The position numbers and the translations under genes were made by a program. Shown piece after piece: positions 8,567 to 18,300 of a stretch of DNA of 64,000 nucleotides. Numbering within the stretch: position 1 is the stretch's first letter; each line of letters opens with the position of its first letter. The DNA comes from Oscillospiraceae bacterium. Its GTDB lineage: Bacteria; Bacillota; Clostridia; Oscillospirales; Oscillospiraceae. The notes beneath the pieces are model-generated. The model saw only the letters and a list, made by a program, of their open reading frames with translations. It ran no database searches and was not told the DNA's origin. The stretch lies in NCBI GenBank assembly GCA_017412765.1, contig JAFPWN010000045.1, positions 25,624-89,623 on the forward strand. Reading direction: 5' to 3'.

Positions 8567-9204
8567 CTCTCCGGTTCCGCCAGGAGCCTGCCTACGCCGT
8601 CGAAAAGCGAGGCAATATGGTAGCCGTCCGCAGCGGCGTGGTTAACTGTGACCGCGGCGGGGAGAGTAAGCCGCCCGTTCTCATCCCTGTATTTTCCGAC
8701 GGAGACAATGGGCGTGTAATAGCCCTTGGCGTTTTTAAAGCTGAAGCCGAAGCTTTCAAAATCAAAATAGGGCATAACGGAAATAATGAACCCATTTTCA
8801 GGCGCGCTATCGGCATAGGCGCCGCGGGCGGCTCTGTTGCGCTCCGCCTCGGCGATATAGGCGGCGTAAAACTCGGCATAATTTTCAGTATAGCAAACGG
8901 TGTGGAAGGTAAAGTTCCCGTCGTCGTTTAAAACGGGATAGACGGGGTGCATAATATTCCACCTTCCGAGGACGCCGTTTCGCTCAGCGACGCGAAGCTC
9001 ATCCCTTTTGCTTATCTCCCGGGAAAAGCAGTAAAGTATGGCGGGAACGAGCTTTTTGCCCTCACGCTTTGCCATCTTCACCGTATTTGTAACATCAAGG
9101 CGTACTGAGCTTGAAAAATGGGTCGTAGTGAACACTTCGGTATACAGCCTGAAAAGGCTCTCCCGCGCCCAGCTCATTCTGTCAATCGGTGTAAATTCGT
9201 CCAT
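8554..9204 (-). CDS. Chloramphenicol acetyltransferase-family acyltransferase
   Basis: The 216 residues match the CAT family in length. The C-terminal active-site block reads TVNHAAADGYH, which keeps the catalytic His and the structural Asp-Gly of the usual HHxxxDG motif although the first His is Asn. It starts at ATG 9204 behind AGGAGA and ends 13 nt inside the ligase gene. Placement as first gene of a surface acylation cassette suggests that it acts on a cassette acyl group or nucleotide-sugar intermediate rather than on chloramphenicol. A resistance role cannot be excluded from sequence. Confidence 0.8.
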   Translation of the reverse strand: MDEFTPIDRMSWARESLFRLYTEVFTTTHFSSSVRLDVTNTVKMAKREGKKLVPAILYCFSREISKRDELRVAERNGVLGRWNIMHPVYPVLNDDGNFTFHTVCYTENYAEFYAAYIAEAERNRAARGAYADSAPENGFIISVMPYFDFESFGFSFKNAKGYYTPIVSVGKYRDENGRLTLPAAVTVNHAAADGYHIASLFDGVGRLLAEPERWMV

Positions 9205-9223
9205 ATTCTCTCCTGCCTATAAT

Positions 9224-9270
9224 AAAGCCCCGCCCATCTGCTTTTCTCGCGTAATGGGCGAGGCTCTTTT
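9224..9270 (-). terminator. Terminator between the GH3 gene and the acylation cassette
   Basis: The arms at 9227-9237 and 9254-9264 (read on the minus strand, GCCTCGCCCAT with ATGGGCGGGGC) are followed by TTTATT. It lies between the GH3 stop and the CAT-like gene, so the cassette needs readthrough or its own promoter inside the GH3 3' end. Confidence 0.6.
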
Positions 9271-9282
9271 AGATTATCTGAC

Positions 9283-12200
9283 TTATCCTACGCTGCCTGC
9301 TTCTGCGCCTTCCGCGCCGAAGTCCGGCGTGGGCTCGGGCTCGACGACAATTATAGGCGCGGACTCGGCTGAGTCGTAATAAGCGGTTGCGTCGGTGGAT
9401 ATAACTGTTACGGTGACGCTGTCGCCGCTCTGACTGAAGCGATACTCGGCGCTCGTCTCGGTAACGGTGTTAATCTGTCCGGAGGAGCCCTCCTCCTCGC
9501 GGGTCACCGTTTCGATATCAGCGGTGGTGATGTCGGCGGAGGCGACCTCGGCGCTGCCAGAATAGAGCGTTATGCGATAGGTAGGCGCTTTGTCAAGGTA
9601 CTCGTCGGTGAAGAAATCATCGGAGAGACCAACGGCAACTCCGCCGTTATCAGACACCGCATCGATTCCGGTGCCGTCGGGTGTGGTGTACGGGGTCTTG
9701 TAAACTCCGGTAAGCGGTTCTGTCGTCACATATGCGAGATCACCGTTTGCGTCCTTGGCGTAGGTGTAAACGTATGCTTTGTATGTCTCGCCGGGGTGCA
9801 GCTCGCTCAGGTCTATGGTGCCGTTATACCTGTCTGCGCCCTCGCTGTCGCGAACACGGCGCGCGGCCACGGGCATATCGACATTCTCGTCCGAGGGATT
9901 TGCCTCGAATATACGCACGTTGTAGTTCTTGGCATTATCCACGTCAACAAACGAGTATTCACCTGTTTCAAAATTGAAGCTGTATTCGGTAACCACATCG
10001 GGATTTACGCTCTGCTTCGCGGTTGAAACCTGTCCGGCAGCGCCGCTGCTGACAAAGCCGATAACAACCGAGACAACCGCGGCCGCGGCCAGCGCTCCTC
10101 CGATTGCGAACCCGAGCTTTTTGCTCTTTTTGTCAAGCACGAGGAACCAGAGGGCTGCAAAGGCCAGGCAGATAATGAGAAGGTTGACTCCGACAACTAT
10201 CCATATCCAGGTGGGTGAATAATCGCGGGAAATGCTCATTGCGTTGGAGTTCGCGTGACGGTAGATTATCTTCTTTGCGAGGTCGTGCATCATAGCAATG
10301 CCGGCCTCGGTTTCAGTTGTGTTTTCGGTGAAGCCGCCGGTGCCGCCGAAGCCGCCGGTGTAGAGAAGAAGTCCGGCGCCGGCTCTGACCTGGAGGTCGG
10401 GGTGCTCGTATTTATCGCAGCCTATGGCGGCGGAGTAGCCGTCAGTCACGGAAGCGCCCTTGTAGCCCCACTCGTTCTGGAGAACTGTGGTATTGAGGCC
10501 GTAGTTAACGGAGCATTCTGCAGGTCCGACGCGGTTATAAGCCATCATAAGACCGGTGCAGGCCTCGACCTTCACGGCGTACTCAAAGGCGCCGAGCTGA
10601 ATCTCGCGCAGTTCCTGCTCGTTTATCCATGTGTACATGCCGCCGCGGTTCTGGTCGTTATCGTTGCAGACGAAGTGCTTGAGATAGACGTAAAGTCCCT
10701 TTGACTGGGCTCCTGCAACCTCTGCCGCAGCCATTTTGCCAGAGAGGAGAGGATCCTCGGAGAAGTACTCGCCGCAGCGCCCGTTGAAGGGGGTTCTGTG
10801 GGTATCGGCGCCGGGTGCGTACCAGCCGTTGACGCCGGCTACCAAAGCCTCGCGGCCGACGCTCTCGCCCACCTGACGGATAAGCTCAATGTTCCATGTG
10901 GCGGCCATTAGAGGCTCAGAGGTGTACTCATTGCCGTAGTAGTTGAGGTTTGCGGAGGATATTCCGGCAGGGCCGTCAACGTCCGTAGCGAGGGATTTTC
11001 CTATGGATTCGACCTCCGGCGTGCCGTAGCCGCAGTCCTCAATGAGGATCGCAAGCTCTGTTACGCTCATCTCGTTTACAAGCTGATCCCAAATGGCGTC
11101 GTTCCACTCGGTATAACCGGCCACATCGTCCATAGTAAGGCCGTTTTTCTCGTTTACGGCCACAGGAACGAGGGACTTTGAAACGTAAGAGGCGTCGTTT
11201 TCAAACTTCACGTCGCTGCCGCCGAGAGACTCCTGAGTTATATACCTTATCATATCGGCGCCCATTCTGAGATCATCGTACTGATCGAGGCGCTTTCCCA
11301 TGGTGACGGAGGGGTGAGTCCCCGCGAAATCAGCGCGGGAGACGTAGGGGATAGTGCTGCCGATGTTGCCGTCGCCAACGGAGCTGTAATCAAAGGCGTT
11401 CTCCGCCGCCACAAGATCGGTGGAGCGCTTGCCGACTCCGCTGTCCTTATAGACTCTGCGGGAGGCGACCTCGTAGGTAAGCGCGGAGAGAGCCTTTCCG
11501 TCGGAATTGACCTTTACATTGTGGGAGTCTGTCTGGAGATTGAAGTAGTAGGTTCCTTCGTCCGCTACGTAGCAGCGCTCGCCGAGATAGTCGTAGGAGG
11601 CGATGTTGTCAACAGGCAGTGTGAGGGTCAGCGTCTCGCTCTCGCCGGGCTTGAGGGTGCCGGTCTTGCCGAAAGCGCCCAGAACCTTGGCGGATTTCTC
11701 AATGTTTCTGTCCTTATAATAAGGCGCGGTGTAGTAGAGCTCTACCACATCCTTGCCGGGCGTGGAGCCGACGTTCGTAACCTTGACCTGAACTTCGATC
11801 TCGCCGTGGGTGTCGCCGAACTTATGGCCGACGACCTCCCAGTCGAAGCTCGTGTAGCTGAGGCCGAAGCCGAAGGGGTACTGTACAGTCGAGTTATAGT
11901 CTATATAGCCTTCCACAGCGGCGGTTTCGTAATAGCGGTAGCCCACATAAATGCCCTCAACATCGTATGTGACGCCGCCGTCCACCTTGTTGTTGAAGGT
12001 GTAGGTCACGCCGTTGTAGGTGTAGGTGCTCTCACCGAACTCATCGTAGTTGGCGTAGGTGCCGCTGGTGGCGCTCCAGTAGCTGGGTGCAGTTTTGAGA
12101 TCGTATGCGTAGGTGTCGGGCAGCTTGCCGGAGGGGTTCACGTCGCCCGAGACTATATCCGCAAGCGCCTGAATGCCGGTGGAGCCGGGGCCGCCGATCC

Positions 12201-12984
12201 AGAGAACGGCGTCAACGCCATCTGCGTCAAGCTCGCCGAGCTCCATGGCGTTGGAGCTGTTTATAACAACAATGACGTTCTGGAAATTATCAATAGCATA
12301 GTTTATAAGGTCAATTTCAGTCTGCTGGAACTGGAGATAATGCTTTCCGGCGTCGCCATTGGCGGCTCCCGTCATGTCGAGGGAGCAGTCGCCGCCCTCC
12401 GCGCCGACGCGGGAGAAGACGAGTACGGCAGTCTCGGCGTCAGAAGCGGCCTTCTCAAGAGCTGCGCGGTAGGCAACGCTGGCCTCGCTGTCGCCGTTTA
12501 TGGGACCGTCGTCAACTCCGGTGGCCTGACTCCAGCCGGAGCCGGACATATCGCCGGAAGCGCCGTTGGAGGTGCCGTACTTGGCGTAGTACTCCTTCAT
12601 CGCCTTGGAGACGGAGTAACCAGCTGTTTCAAAAGCGTCGTAGAAGTCGATAAAGTCATTGGAGAGATAGCTGCCGGACTGTGAAACGGAGCCGGCGCCT
12701 ATGTACATCGGGGAGTAGGAGGCGTAGCCCAAAAGCGCAACGGAGCGGTTGCTCTTTGTCGGGGCCATGGGCAGAAGCCCGTTGTTTTTGAGGAGAAATA
12801 TGCCCTCCTCAGCGATTGTCTCCGTTAGCTCGGCCGCGGCGTCCGTCGCCTTGAGCTGGGTATCATTGGATTCCGTCTGGACGGTACCGAAGGAACCCGA
12901 CCAGAAACGGGTAATTACGGTGCTGAAGCGTATCGCGGCGGCATCCGCTATTATGCAGAGCACGAGCAGAATGGCAATCAGCAC
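9283..12984 (-). CDS. Membrane-anchored GH3 glycosidase with permuted domains; 5' end frameshifted
   Basis: About 1,233 residues. The GH3 C-terminal-type domain comes first (EEGIFLLKNNGLLP; ALADIVSGDVNPSGKLPD). A fibronectin-like domain follows around 390-480, then the GH3 TIM-barrel domain (GADTHRTPFNGRCGEYFSED; YLKHFVCNDND). The nucleophile Asp is probably in ASVTDGYSAAIG near 870. One or two transmembrane helices follow near 935-985, then an extracellular-looking tail. The permuted order is known in clostridial beta-glucosidases. The natural start is probably the ATG at 13010, which has a good GAGGAG site and encodes MKAKKTIAS, but that frame hits TGA. The long frame only begins at GTG 12984, one base out of phase. 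Either a deletion, an assembly error or a weak GTG start explains this. LytTR-type sites lie upstream. Confidence 0.85.
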   Translation of the reverse strand: MLIAILLVLCIIADAAAIRFSTVITRFWSGSFGTVQTESNDTQLKATDAAAELTETIAEEGIFLLKNNGLLPMAPTKSNRSVALLGYASYSPMYIGAGSVSQSGSYLSNDFIDFYDAFETAGYSVSKAMKEYYAKYGTSNGASGDMSGSGWSQATGVDDGPINGDSEASVAYRAALEKAASDAETAVLVFSRVGAEGGDCSLDMTGAANGDAGKHYLQFQQTEIDLINYAIDNFQNVIVVINSSNAMELGELDADGVDAVLWIGGPGSTGIQALADIVSGDVNPSGKLPDTYAYDLKTAPSYWSATSGTYANYDEFGESTYTYNGVTYTFNNKVDGGVTYDVEGIYVGYRYYETAAVEGYIDYNSTVQYPFGFGLSYTSFDWEVVGHKFGDTHGEIEVQVKVTNVGSTPGKDVVELYYTAPYYKDRNIEKSAKVLGAFGKTGTLKPGESETLTLTLPVDNIASYDYLGERCYVADEGTYYFNLQTDSHNVKVNSDGKALSALTYEVASRRVYKDSGVGKRSTDLVAAENAFDYSSVGDGNIGSTIPYVSRADFAGTHPSVTMGKRLDQYDDLRMGADMIRYITQESLGGSDVKFENDASYVSKSLVPVAVNEKNGLTMDDVAGYTEWNDAIWDQLVNEMSVTELAILIEDCGYGTPEVESIGKSLATDVDGPAGISSANLNYYGNEYTSEPLMAATWNIELIRQVGESVGREALVAGVNGWYAPGADTHRTPFNGRCGEYFSEDPLLSGKMAAAEVAGAQSKGLYVYLKHFVCNDNDQNRGGMYTWINEQELREIQLGAFEYAVKVEACTGLMMAYNRVGPAECSVNYGLNTTVLQNEWGYKGASVTDGYSAAIGCDKYEHPDLQVRAGAGLLLYTGGFGGTGGFTENTTETEAGIAMMHDLAKKIIYRHANSNAMSISRDYSPTWIWIVVGVNLLIICLAFAALWFLVLDKKSKKLGFAIGGALAAAAVVSVVIGFVSSGAAGQVSTAKQSVNPDVVTEYSFNFETGEYSFVDVDNAKNYNVRIFEANPSDENVDMPVAARRVRDSEGADRYNGTIDLSELHPGETYKAYVYTYAKDANGDLAYVTTEPLTGVYKTPYTTPDGTGIDAVSDNGGVAVGLSDDFFTDEYLDKAPTYRITLYSGSAEVASADITTADIETVTREEEGSSGQINTVTETSAEYRFSQSGDSVTVTVISTDATAYYDSAESAPIIVVEPEPTPDFGAEGAEAGSVG

Positions 12985-13088
12985 GATGCTATTGTTTTCT
13001 TTGCTTTCATTTTATAACTCCTCTCTTTCCCCTGCGGGGTTTCATGAGTGAAGTTTAGCATCGACATAGTCCTGCAACAATAGAGAGA

Positions 13089-13160
13089 GGACGAACGGCG
13101 GCATTAATGCTACAAAAAACCGCTGTTCAGTTACGAACAGCGGTTTAATGAGGACGAACG
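13089..13160 (-). promoter_or_regulatory. Phased ACGAAC sites upstream of the GH3 gene, likely LytTR operators
   Basis: ACGAAC occurs at 13091-13096, 13133-13138 and 13154-13159, spaced 42 and 21 bp. A weaker match (ACAAAA) fills the empty 21-bp register at 13112. The complement, CCGTTCGTC, fits the LytTR-type 9-bp consensus, whose paired sites are normally spaced about two helical turns. The block is 79-150 bp before the likely GH3 start and directly beside the LytTR regulator gene. The same motif pair occurs at 20528-20557. Confidence 0.6.
13116..13147 (-). terminator. Terminator of the LytTR two-component operon
   Basis: On the minus strand AAACCGCTGTTC pairs with GAACAGCGGTTT around a 6-nt loop and is followed by a T run. 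It lies just past the response-regulator stop. One of the ACGAAC sites is inside the hairpin loop and arm, so terminator and operator overlap. Confidence 0.75.
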
Positions 13161-13184
13161 ACATTATAGTGAGCTCAATTGGTA

Positions 13185-13931
13185 TCAGAAGAAATTTCCA
13201 TGGATCTGGGCATAGCCGAGGTAGCTCTCCATCGCAACGCGGTGATAGCTGCGGCCCACCGGCAGCGTCTCTCCCGTGGTGAGATCACAGCCCTTTGCGT
13301 CTATCCGCTTTATATAGCGGCACGAGACGAGAAAGCCCTTGTGTATGCGGATGTAATCATGCTCCTTAAGGGCCTTTTCGAGAGCATCCATGCTGGAGTA
13401 TATTCGGCGCGGCTCCTCCGCTCCGTCAAAGTACAGCGTCTGGGTATTCCTCGCGCTCTCAATATACTTAAGGCTCTGAATATTTATACTGATGATTCCC
13501 TGACCGTCCTTGAAGGATATTGTCTCGTCATCGTTATTCGCGGAAGTTTTGCGGTACTCGATATATCGCGAGATGACCTCAGCTATGTCGTCCATAAAGC
13601 GGTTTTTACGAACAAAGCCGAAAGGGTGCACCTGAAATGTGTCGTAAACGCGGTCGAGCTGGCTTGAGCAGAAAATAATCTCCGTATCGGAGGCTTTTGA
13701 GTTGAGAAGCTTTCCCATCTCAACGCCGTCCATTCCCGGCATATTTATATCGAGGAAGACAAGGTCGAAGGCGCGGCTCATAAGCCGCTCGACCAAATCC
13801 CCGGGATGAAGAAAGGTCTCAAGCTGCACCGGAATGCCATGTTCAGCGAAAATACTCGTAACGGATGCGGAAATAATGCTTACCGCCCGCGTTTCATCGT
13901 CACAGATAGCGATTTTTAGTCGCTCACTCAT
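13185..13931 (-). CDS. LytTR-family response regulator (AgrA-like)
   Basis: The 248-residue protein has a receiver domain (KIAICDDE; phosphoacceptor Asp in FDLVFLDINMPGMDG near 62; Ser/Lys region FCSSQL). The C-terminal LytTR DNA-binding domain begins near 140 (IISINIQSLKYIESARNTQ; IRIHKGFLVSCRYI). Its start overlaps the sensor-kinase gene by 8 nt. Flanking operons on both sides encode GH3 enzymes and share ACGAAC repeats upstream, so it probably controls them. No agrD-like peptide gene was seen beside it. Confidence 0.9.
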   Translation of the reverse strand: MSERLKIAICDDETRAVSIISASVTSIFAEHGIPVQLETFLHPGDLVERLMSRAFDLVFLDINMPGMDGVEMGKLLNSKASDTEIIFCSSQLDRVYDTFQVHPFGFVRKNRFMDDIAEVISRYIEYRKTSANNDDETISFKDGQGIISINIQSLKYIESARNTQTLYFDGAEEPRRIYSSMDALEKALKEHDYIRIHKGFLVSCRYIKRIDAKGCDLTTGETLPVGRSYHRVAMESYLGYAQIHGNFF

Positions 13932-15273
13932 TCTCTGACCACTCTCCTTTCATCGCAATCATAAGCTCTGTGCGCCAGCGCCCGTCCGCAATTTTCTGCG
14001 TGATTGCGCCGTCATATTTTTTGACAGTCTCGCGTATGATCCTCGTACCCATCCCGTGCTGGAGGCTGTCCTTTTTCGTGGTGTGAAGGCTCTCTGTAAA
14101 TTCCGTTGGCTTTTTTGTGGGATTTGTAACGCTCATAAGAAAGTACTGGTCGTTTACGGTTATCTGAACGGCGATGACAGCGTCATCTATTCCCTCGGAT
14201 ACGCAGGCTTCTATGGCGTTATCTATAACATTTGTTATAAGCTTGCAGAGATCCAGATTAGAGAAGGGCAGCTCTGAGGGTACGGCGACCTTAACATCGA
14301 GGCTCACGCCTGCCTCCTTGGCTTTAGCGTTCTCCATGTTGAGTATGGTATTCAGCACCGGGTTACCGCAGTCTATAAATTGCACGATGTTATCGGAGAA
14401 GGTGCCGAGAAGTTCACCGAAGTATTCGTTGAGCTCGTCTATCTTGCCCTCGTTAAGCAGTATACGCATGTAGGAATACTGATTGTTTATATCATGGCGC
14501 AGATTTCTCAGCTCCTCAAGATTGTGCTGAGATAACGTCATAAGCTGTTCCGACGCCTTGTTTATCTCCGCCTCCGCCTGCAGCCTGAGGCCGTGGGTCT
14601 GCTCGCGGCTCAGCGCGTAGGTCATAAGATAGGTCACGAGGATCGTGACGTACATAACGGTCAGCGTAACGCTCATAAGGAGGTGATCGCCGTAGTTGCC
14701 GCCTCGCTCGAAGACGTTGATCATCATAAGGTCATAGGAGATAACGGCGATCCCGGCCAGAGTGCTGGCCGTTATGTTTAGAATAGCAGCGTTTTTTGAG
14801 ACATAGTATTTGCTGACCGGGTGCCGGTTCAGAACGATTCCGAGGACGAGAATGAGAAGGTTTGAGAGGAGCTTCATCCAGATGGAGTCAAAGCCCTCGA
14901 AGTAATATTCGAGAGTCCTTCCGAGAGTCGCGCCGAGCTCGAAGACAGTCAGGATCGTCGCAAAGCACACCGCGGCGCAGACGTTGCGGGCCGATCTCTC
15001 GAATCTGCAGAAGCAGTAGGCCATTAAAACTCCGCCCAGCACCGAGATCCAGGTCCCGACGCCCGCGAGGAAACGGAAGCGCTCGGTCAATATGCACAGT
15101 ACGAAGTGCAGCACAAGCTGTGCGGTGAGGATGGCCGCAAATTTGCCGAGAGCGGGAAAAGGCCTTTTAAGGTCCTGCTTCCCGAAGCACAAAACGGTGT
15201 AGATGAATGCGCTAGCGGCCAATATCTGCGACCAGTAGGACGGATCGCGCATCGTTATTAAAAAGACCTCCAT
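13924..15273 (-). CDS. Membrane sensor histidine kinase, GHKL/AgrC-like
   Basis: About six hydrophobic helices occupy residues 10-225. A dimerisation/phosphoacceptor helix follows with LRNLRHDINNQYSYMR, the His being the likely phosphorylation site near 260. The ATPase domain has an N box at LITNVIDNAIEAC and a G box at LQHGMGTRIIRE. The 449-residue layout matches AgrC/CitA-type quorum or ligand sensors lacking a large extracellular domain. It is co-transcribed with the LytTR regulator. The ligand is unknown; a glycan or short peptide would fit the GH neighbours. Confidence 0.88.
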   Translation of the reverse strand: MEVFLITMRDPSYWSQILAASAFIYTVLCFGKQDLKRPFPALGKFAAILTAQLVLHFVLCILTERFRFLAGVGTWISVLGGVLMAYCFCRFERSARNVCAAVCFATILTVFELGATLGRTLEYYFEGFDSIWMKLLSNLLILVLGIVLNRHPVSKYYVSKNAAILNITASTLAGIAVISYDLMMINVFERGGNYGDHLLMSVTLTVMYVTILVTYLMTYALSREQTHGLRLQAEAEINKASEQLMTLSQHNLEELRNLRHDINNQYSYMRILLNEGKIDELNEYFGELLGTFSDNIVQFIDCGNPVLNTILNMENAKAKEAGVSLDVKVAVPSELPFSNLDLCKLITNVIDNAIEACVSEGIDDAVIAVQITVNDQYFLMSVTNPTKKPTEFTESLHTTKKDSLQHGMGTRIIRETVKKYDGAITQKIADGRWRTELMIAMKGEWSENE

Positions 15274-15329
15274 AGGCTGAAACCTCCTTTGCTCTCGGAT
15301 ATTCTATCACGCTTTTGCCGTTTTTCAAG

Positions 15330-15358
15330 AGAAAGCCGCCCATAATGGACGGCTTTCT
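15330..15358 (-). terminator. Hairpin between the GH3 operon and the kinase gene
   Basis: AGAAAGCCGCC pairs with GGACGGCTTTCT around CATAAT. It lies 28 bp past the GH3 stop at 15386 and before the kinase start, so it probably terminates the lipoprotein-membrane protein-GH3 operon. Confidence 0.65.
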
Positions 15359-15385
15359 GAAAAAGAGGAGAAAATGAGGAAAAAA

Positions 15386-18300
15386 TCAATATTCGTCAGC
15401 ATCGTCGTCGGAGCCGGTCTTGACCTTCTCCTCGACCTTCTTCTTGCCGGTGGCGATCGGAATTATCGTGACGATCTCAAATACGGCAAACAGAGCGGTG
15501 ACTGCCCAGAGGGCATAGACGATGATCTCGCGCGGGGCGATGCCGTAGGTGATGACAGCGCCGGGGGTAAGACCCATAACGCAGTTGGAGTTTGCCTTGT
15601 TGTAAAGCAGGTAGTGCGTGGACTGCTTGAGCCAGTAGACGGCTGTGGGGCTTTCAATGTCATACAGACCGTTGGAGCCGTTGTTCGTGAGGGTGAGGTT
15701 CTGACCTCTGCGGAGCGCAAGGTCGGTGGTCATATAGGTGTTAGGCTCTCCGCCGGCATCGGTGAGGACGGTGCCCTTGAAGCCGATCTCATCGCGGAGG
15801 ATCTGGTTGATTGCGTTGGAGGCGCCGCCGTAGATACCGCCGATTCGGTTGTAGCAGGTCATGATTCCCGTCGCGGCGGGCATGGTCTTCGTCTGCATCG
15901 TGACCACGCCGTTGTCGTCTGCGGCGTAGTAATTTACATTCATCTTCGCTTCCTTCATGTAGATCTCGAAGGAGCGGTTGTAGATCTCGCGGAACGCCTG
16001 CTCATCGCACCAGGCGCAGTAGCCGTTGTTTTGACGGTTTGTCTCCTGATCGTTGAGGGCGTAGTGCTTCATGAAGCAGATAAGGCCCTTCTCTGAGGCG
16101 CTGGAAGCCTCGGTGGCGGCAAATTTACCGGCAAGGACGGGGTCTTCGGAGTAGTACTCGTAGTTTCTGCCGCCGAAGGCAGAGCGGTGGGTGTTGGTGC
16201 CGTAGCCGTAGAGACCGGTGATGGGCTGGCCGTCGTCCTGCTTGAAGAGCCATGCCTCCTCGGCAAAGGCGTAGCCCAGCTCGGTGGCGAGCTCAAGGTT
16301 CCAGGTGGCGGAGACCATAGGGGCGCCGCAGTACCAGATATTGTGGGGATACTGGCTGATCTTGAGCATTCCGGCGTAGAAGCCGTAGGGGGAGTCGGCG
16401 TCGTAGCTGATGGGAACGCCGTTATCGGTGTCTGCAAGCTCGTTCCAGCCGCCGTTCATGAACATCATGGCCATGGAATCTACAGTGAACTGGTTGATAT
16501 AGTCATCCCACTTCGGGTCGTCAAAGTCAACGCCGCGCATCTCTACAAGGGTGTAGCTCGTCTTGTCAACGTCGGTCTCGGGCATCTCAGTGATGGGGTT
16601 CTGATCGTCCGCCCAGACGTCGTAAATCTCGATCTGCTTTATCGCGCGCTCGTCGGAAATGATAAGGTCGTTGCCGGTCGGGGCGGTGGGGAAGGAGGCA
16701 GCAAAGTTTTCGCGGCTCATAGTGTGGATATAGCCGTCGCCCGTGCTGCCTTCGTTGTATGCCTTGAACTTGTAGTTTGTCTCCTCGTCAAGTGCGTTCG
16801 TTGCGACGGTGAGGTCGGTCGTGCGCTTGCCCGCGCCGGACTCGTTATAGACGATCTTTGAGGGGATGTTGTGCGTCCAGACCTTTGAGCTGTCGCCGTC
16901 GGAGATGGATGCCCAGGAGTGGCTGTTTTCGGAGAGGTAGAATTTGTAGTCGCCCGCGTCGAGCGTGTATGCCTTTGCGTCCTTGTAATCATAGTTCGTG
17001 AAGTAGTCCCTGAGCGCGGTAATCGTGACGGTCTGGCTCTCGCCCGCGGCAAGGAGCTTCGTCTTCTGGAAGCCTACAAGCTGGACGTGGCTTTTTTCTA
17101 CCTGGCCGTACTCATAGGGCTGGGAGACATAGATCTGCGCGACTGCCTTTCCGGCGACAGAACCGGTGTTCGTGACCTTTACGTTGAAGGTATAGCTGTC
17201 GGTGGCGGAGTCGTAGGAGGGAGTTCCCTCGTATGCCATGTCGAAGGTGGTGTAGCTGAGGCCGTAGCCGAAGGGATAAAGAACGGACTTATCATAGTCA
17301 TATCCGGCATAGTTGCCCTTCGCGGCCTCGGCTGCGGCGGTCTCGTGATAGCGGTAGCCGATGTAGATGCCCTCCTCGTACTCGACGAAGTAGACGGAGG
17401 CACCGAGGTAAGTGTCGAGGCTTCTGCCGTTCGTGTACTCAAAGTTGCCGAAGTTCATAAAGGTCGTCTCGTTCTTGAGATCGCGGACGTAGATATCGGG
17501 TGTGTGACCGGAGGGGTTAACCTCGCCCTTGAGGATCTCCGCGAGAGCCGTTCCGCCCTGACTGCCGCAGCAACCCGCCCAGATGGCGGCCTTGATGCCG
17601 GAGAAGTCGTAGGAGACGCCGGAGTAGGGATCGGTGTACATTTTACCGTTGTAGCCCGAATCGTTCGGATCGAGCCATGGAAGCTCCATAGTGTTCGCGG
17701 AGTTGATTACGATGATGACCTTTGAGCAGTGCTTGGAGGCGTAGTCGATGAGCTTATACTCGGCGGTGTCGATGGAAAGACCGGTGCGCTCAACGCCGTT
17801 GTCGTTCTTTACTCTTACCTGGTCGCTGCCCTCGCCGGAGTTGCGCTTAAAAACGATTACCGCGGTGTCGTACTCCGCGAAGGTGGCTTCAACTGAGGCA
17901 AAGGCCTGAGCGGGATCGGCGAAATCTCCGCTGGCGGCGGCGTACAGGTCGTTTACCGCCTGGTTCGTGTTAAAGGCGTTCTCAAGTCCCTTGGCGAGGG
18001 AGACCGCGTTATCGGTTGTCGCGGGGTCTTCACCGCCGGACATATTGTTGTGCCAGGCGTAGTAGCCGAGAATAGTTATCTTGGTGTCCGCAGAAACGGG
18101 AAGGGCGCCCTCGTCGTTGCGGAGGAGGATCATTCCCTCCTCAGCTGTTTTCAGCGTCGCAGCGGCGGCGTTGTCACGCGCTTCCTCGTTTGTTTTCGCG
18201 TTGAAGCTGATGTAATCGCCGGTAAGTCCGGCGGTTTCGGTAACGGTCATTGCGCCGCGCCCGAGCCATGTGTCGATCCATGATGAGAATGCGTTGATTA

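Noticed and set aside
8554..9204. Dedicated chloramphenicol resistance gene
   Set aside because: The family is right, but the first His of the active-site pair is Asn and the gene is translationally coupled to an acylation cassette, so a resistance label would overstate the evidence.
11314..12684. 456-codon plus-strand frame opposite the first GH3 gene
   Set aside because: The complementary strand encodes a well-conserved GH3 with family motifs; the antisense frame has Val/Gly/Ala-rich composition typical of a shadow of GC-biased codons and has no domain.
13185..15273. Complete agr-type quorum system (agrBDCA)
   Set aside because: Only sensor and regulator are present; no AgrB protease or AgrD peptide gene was found around either LytTR system.
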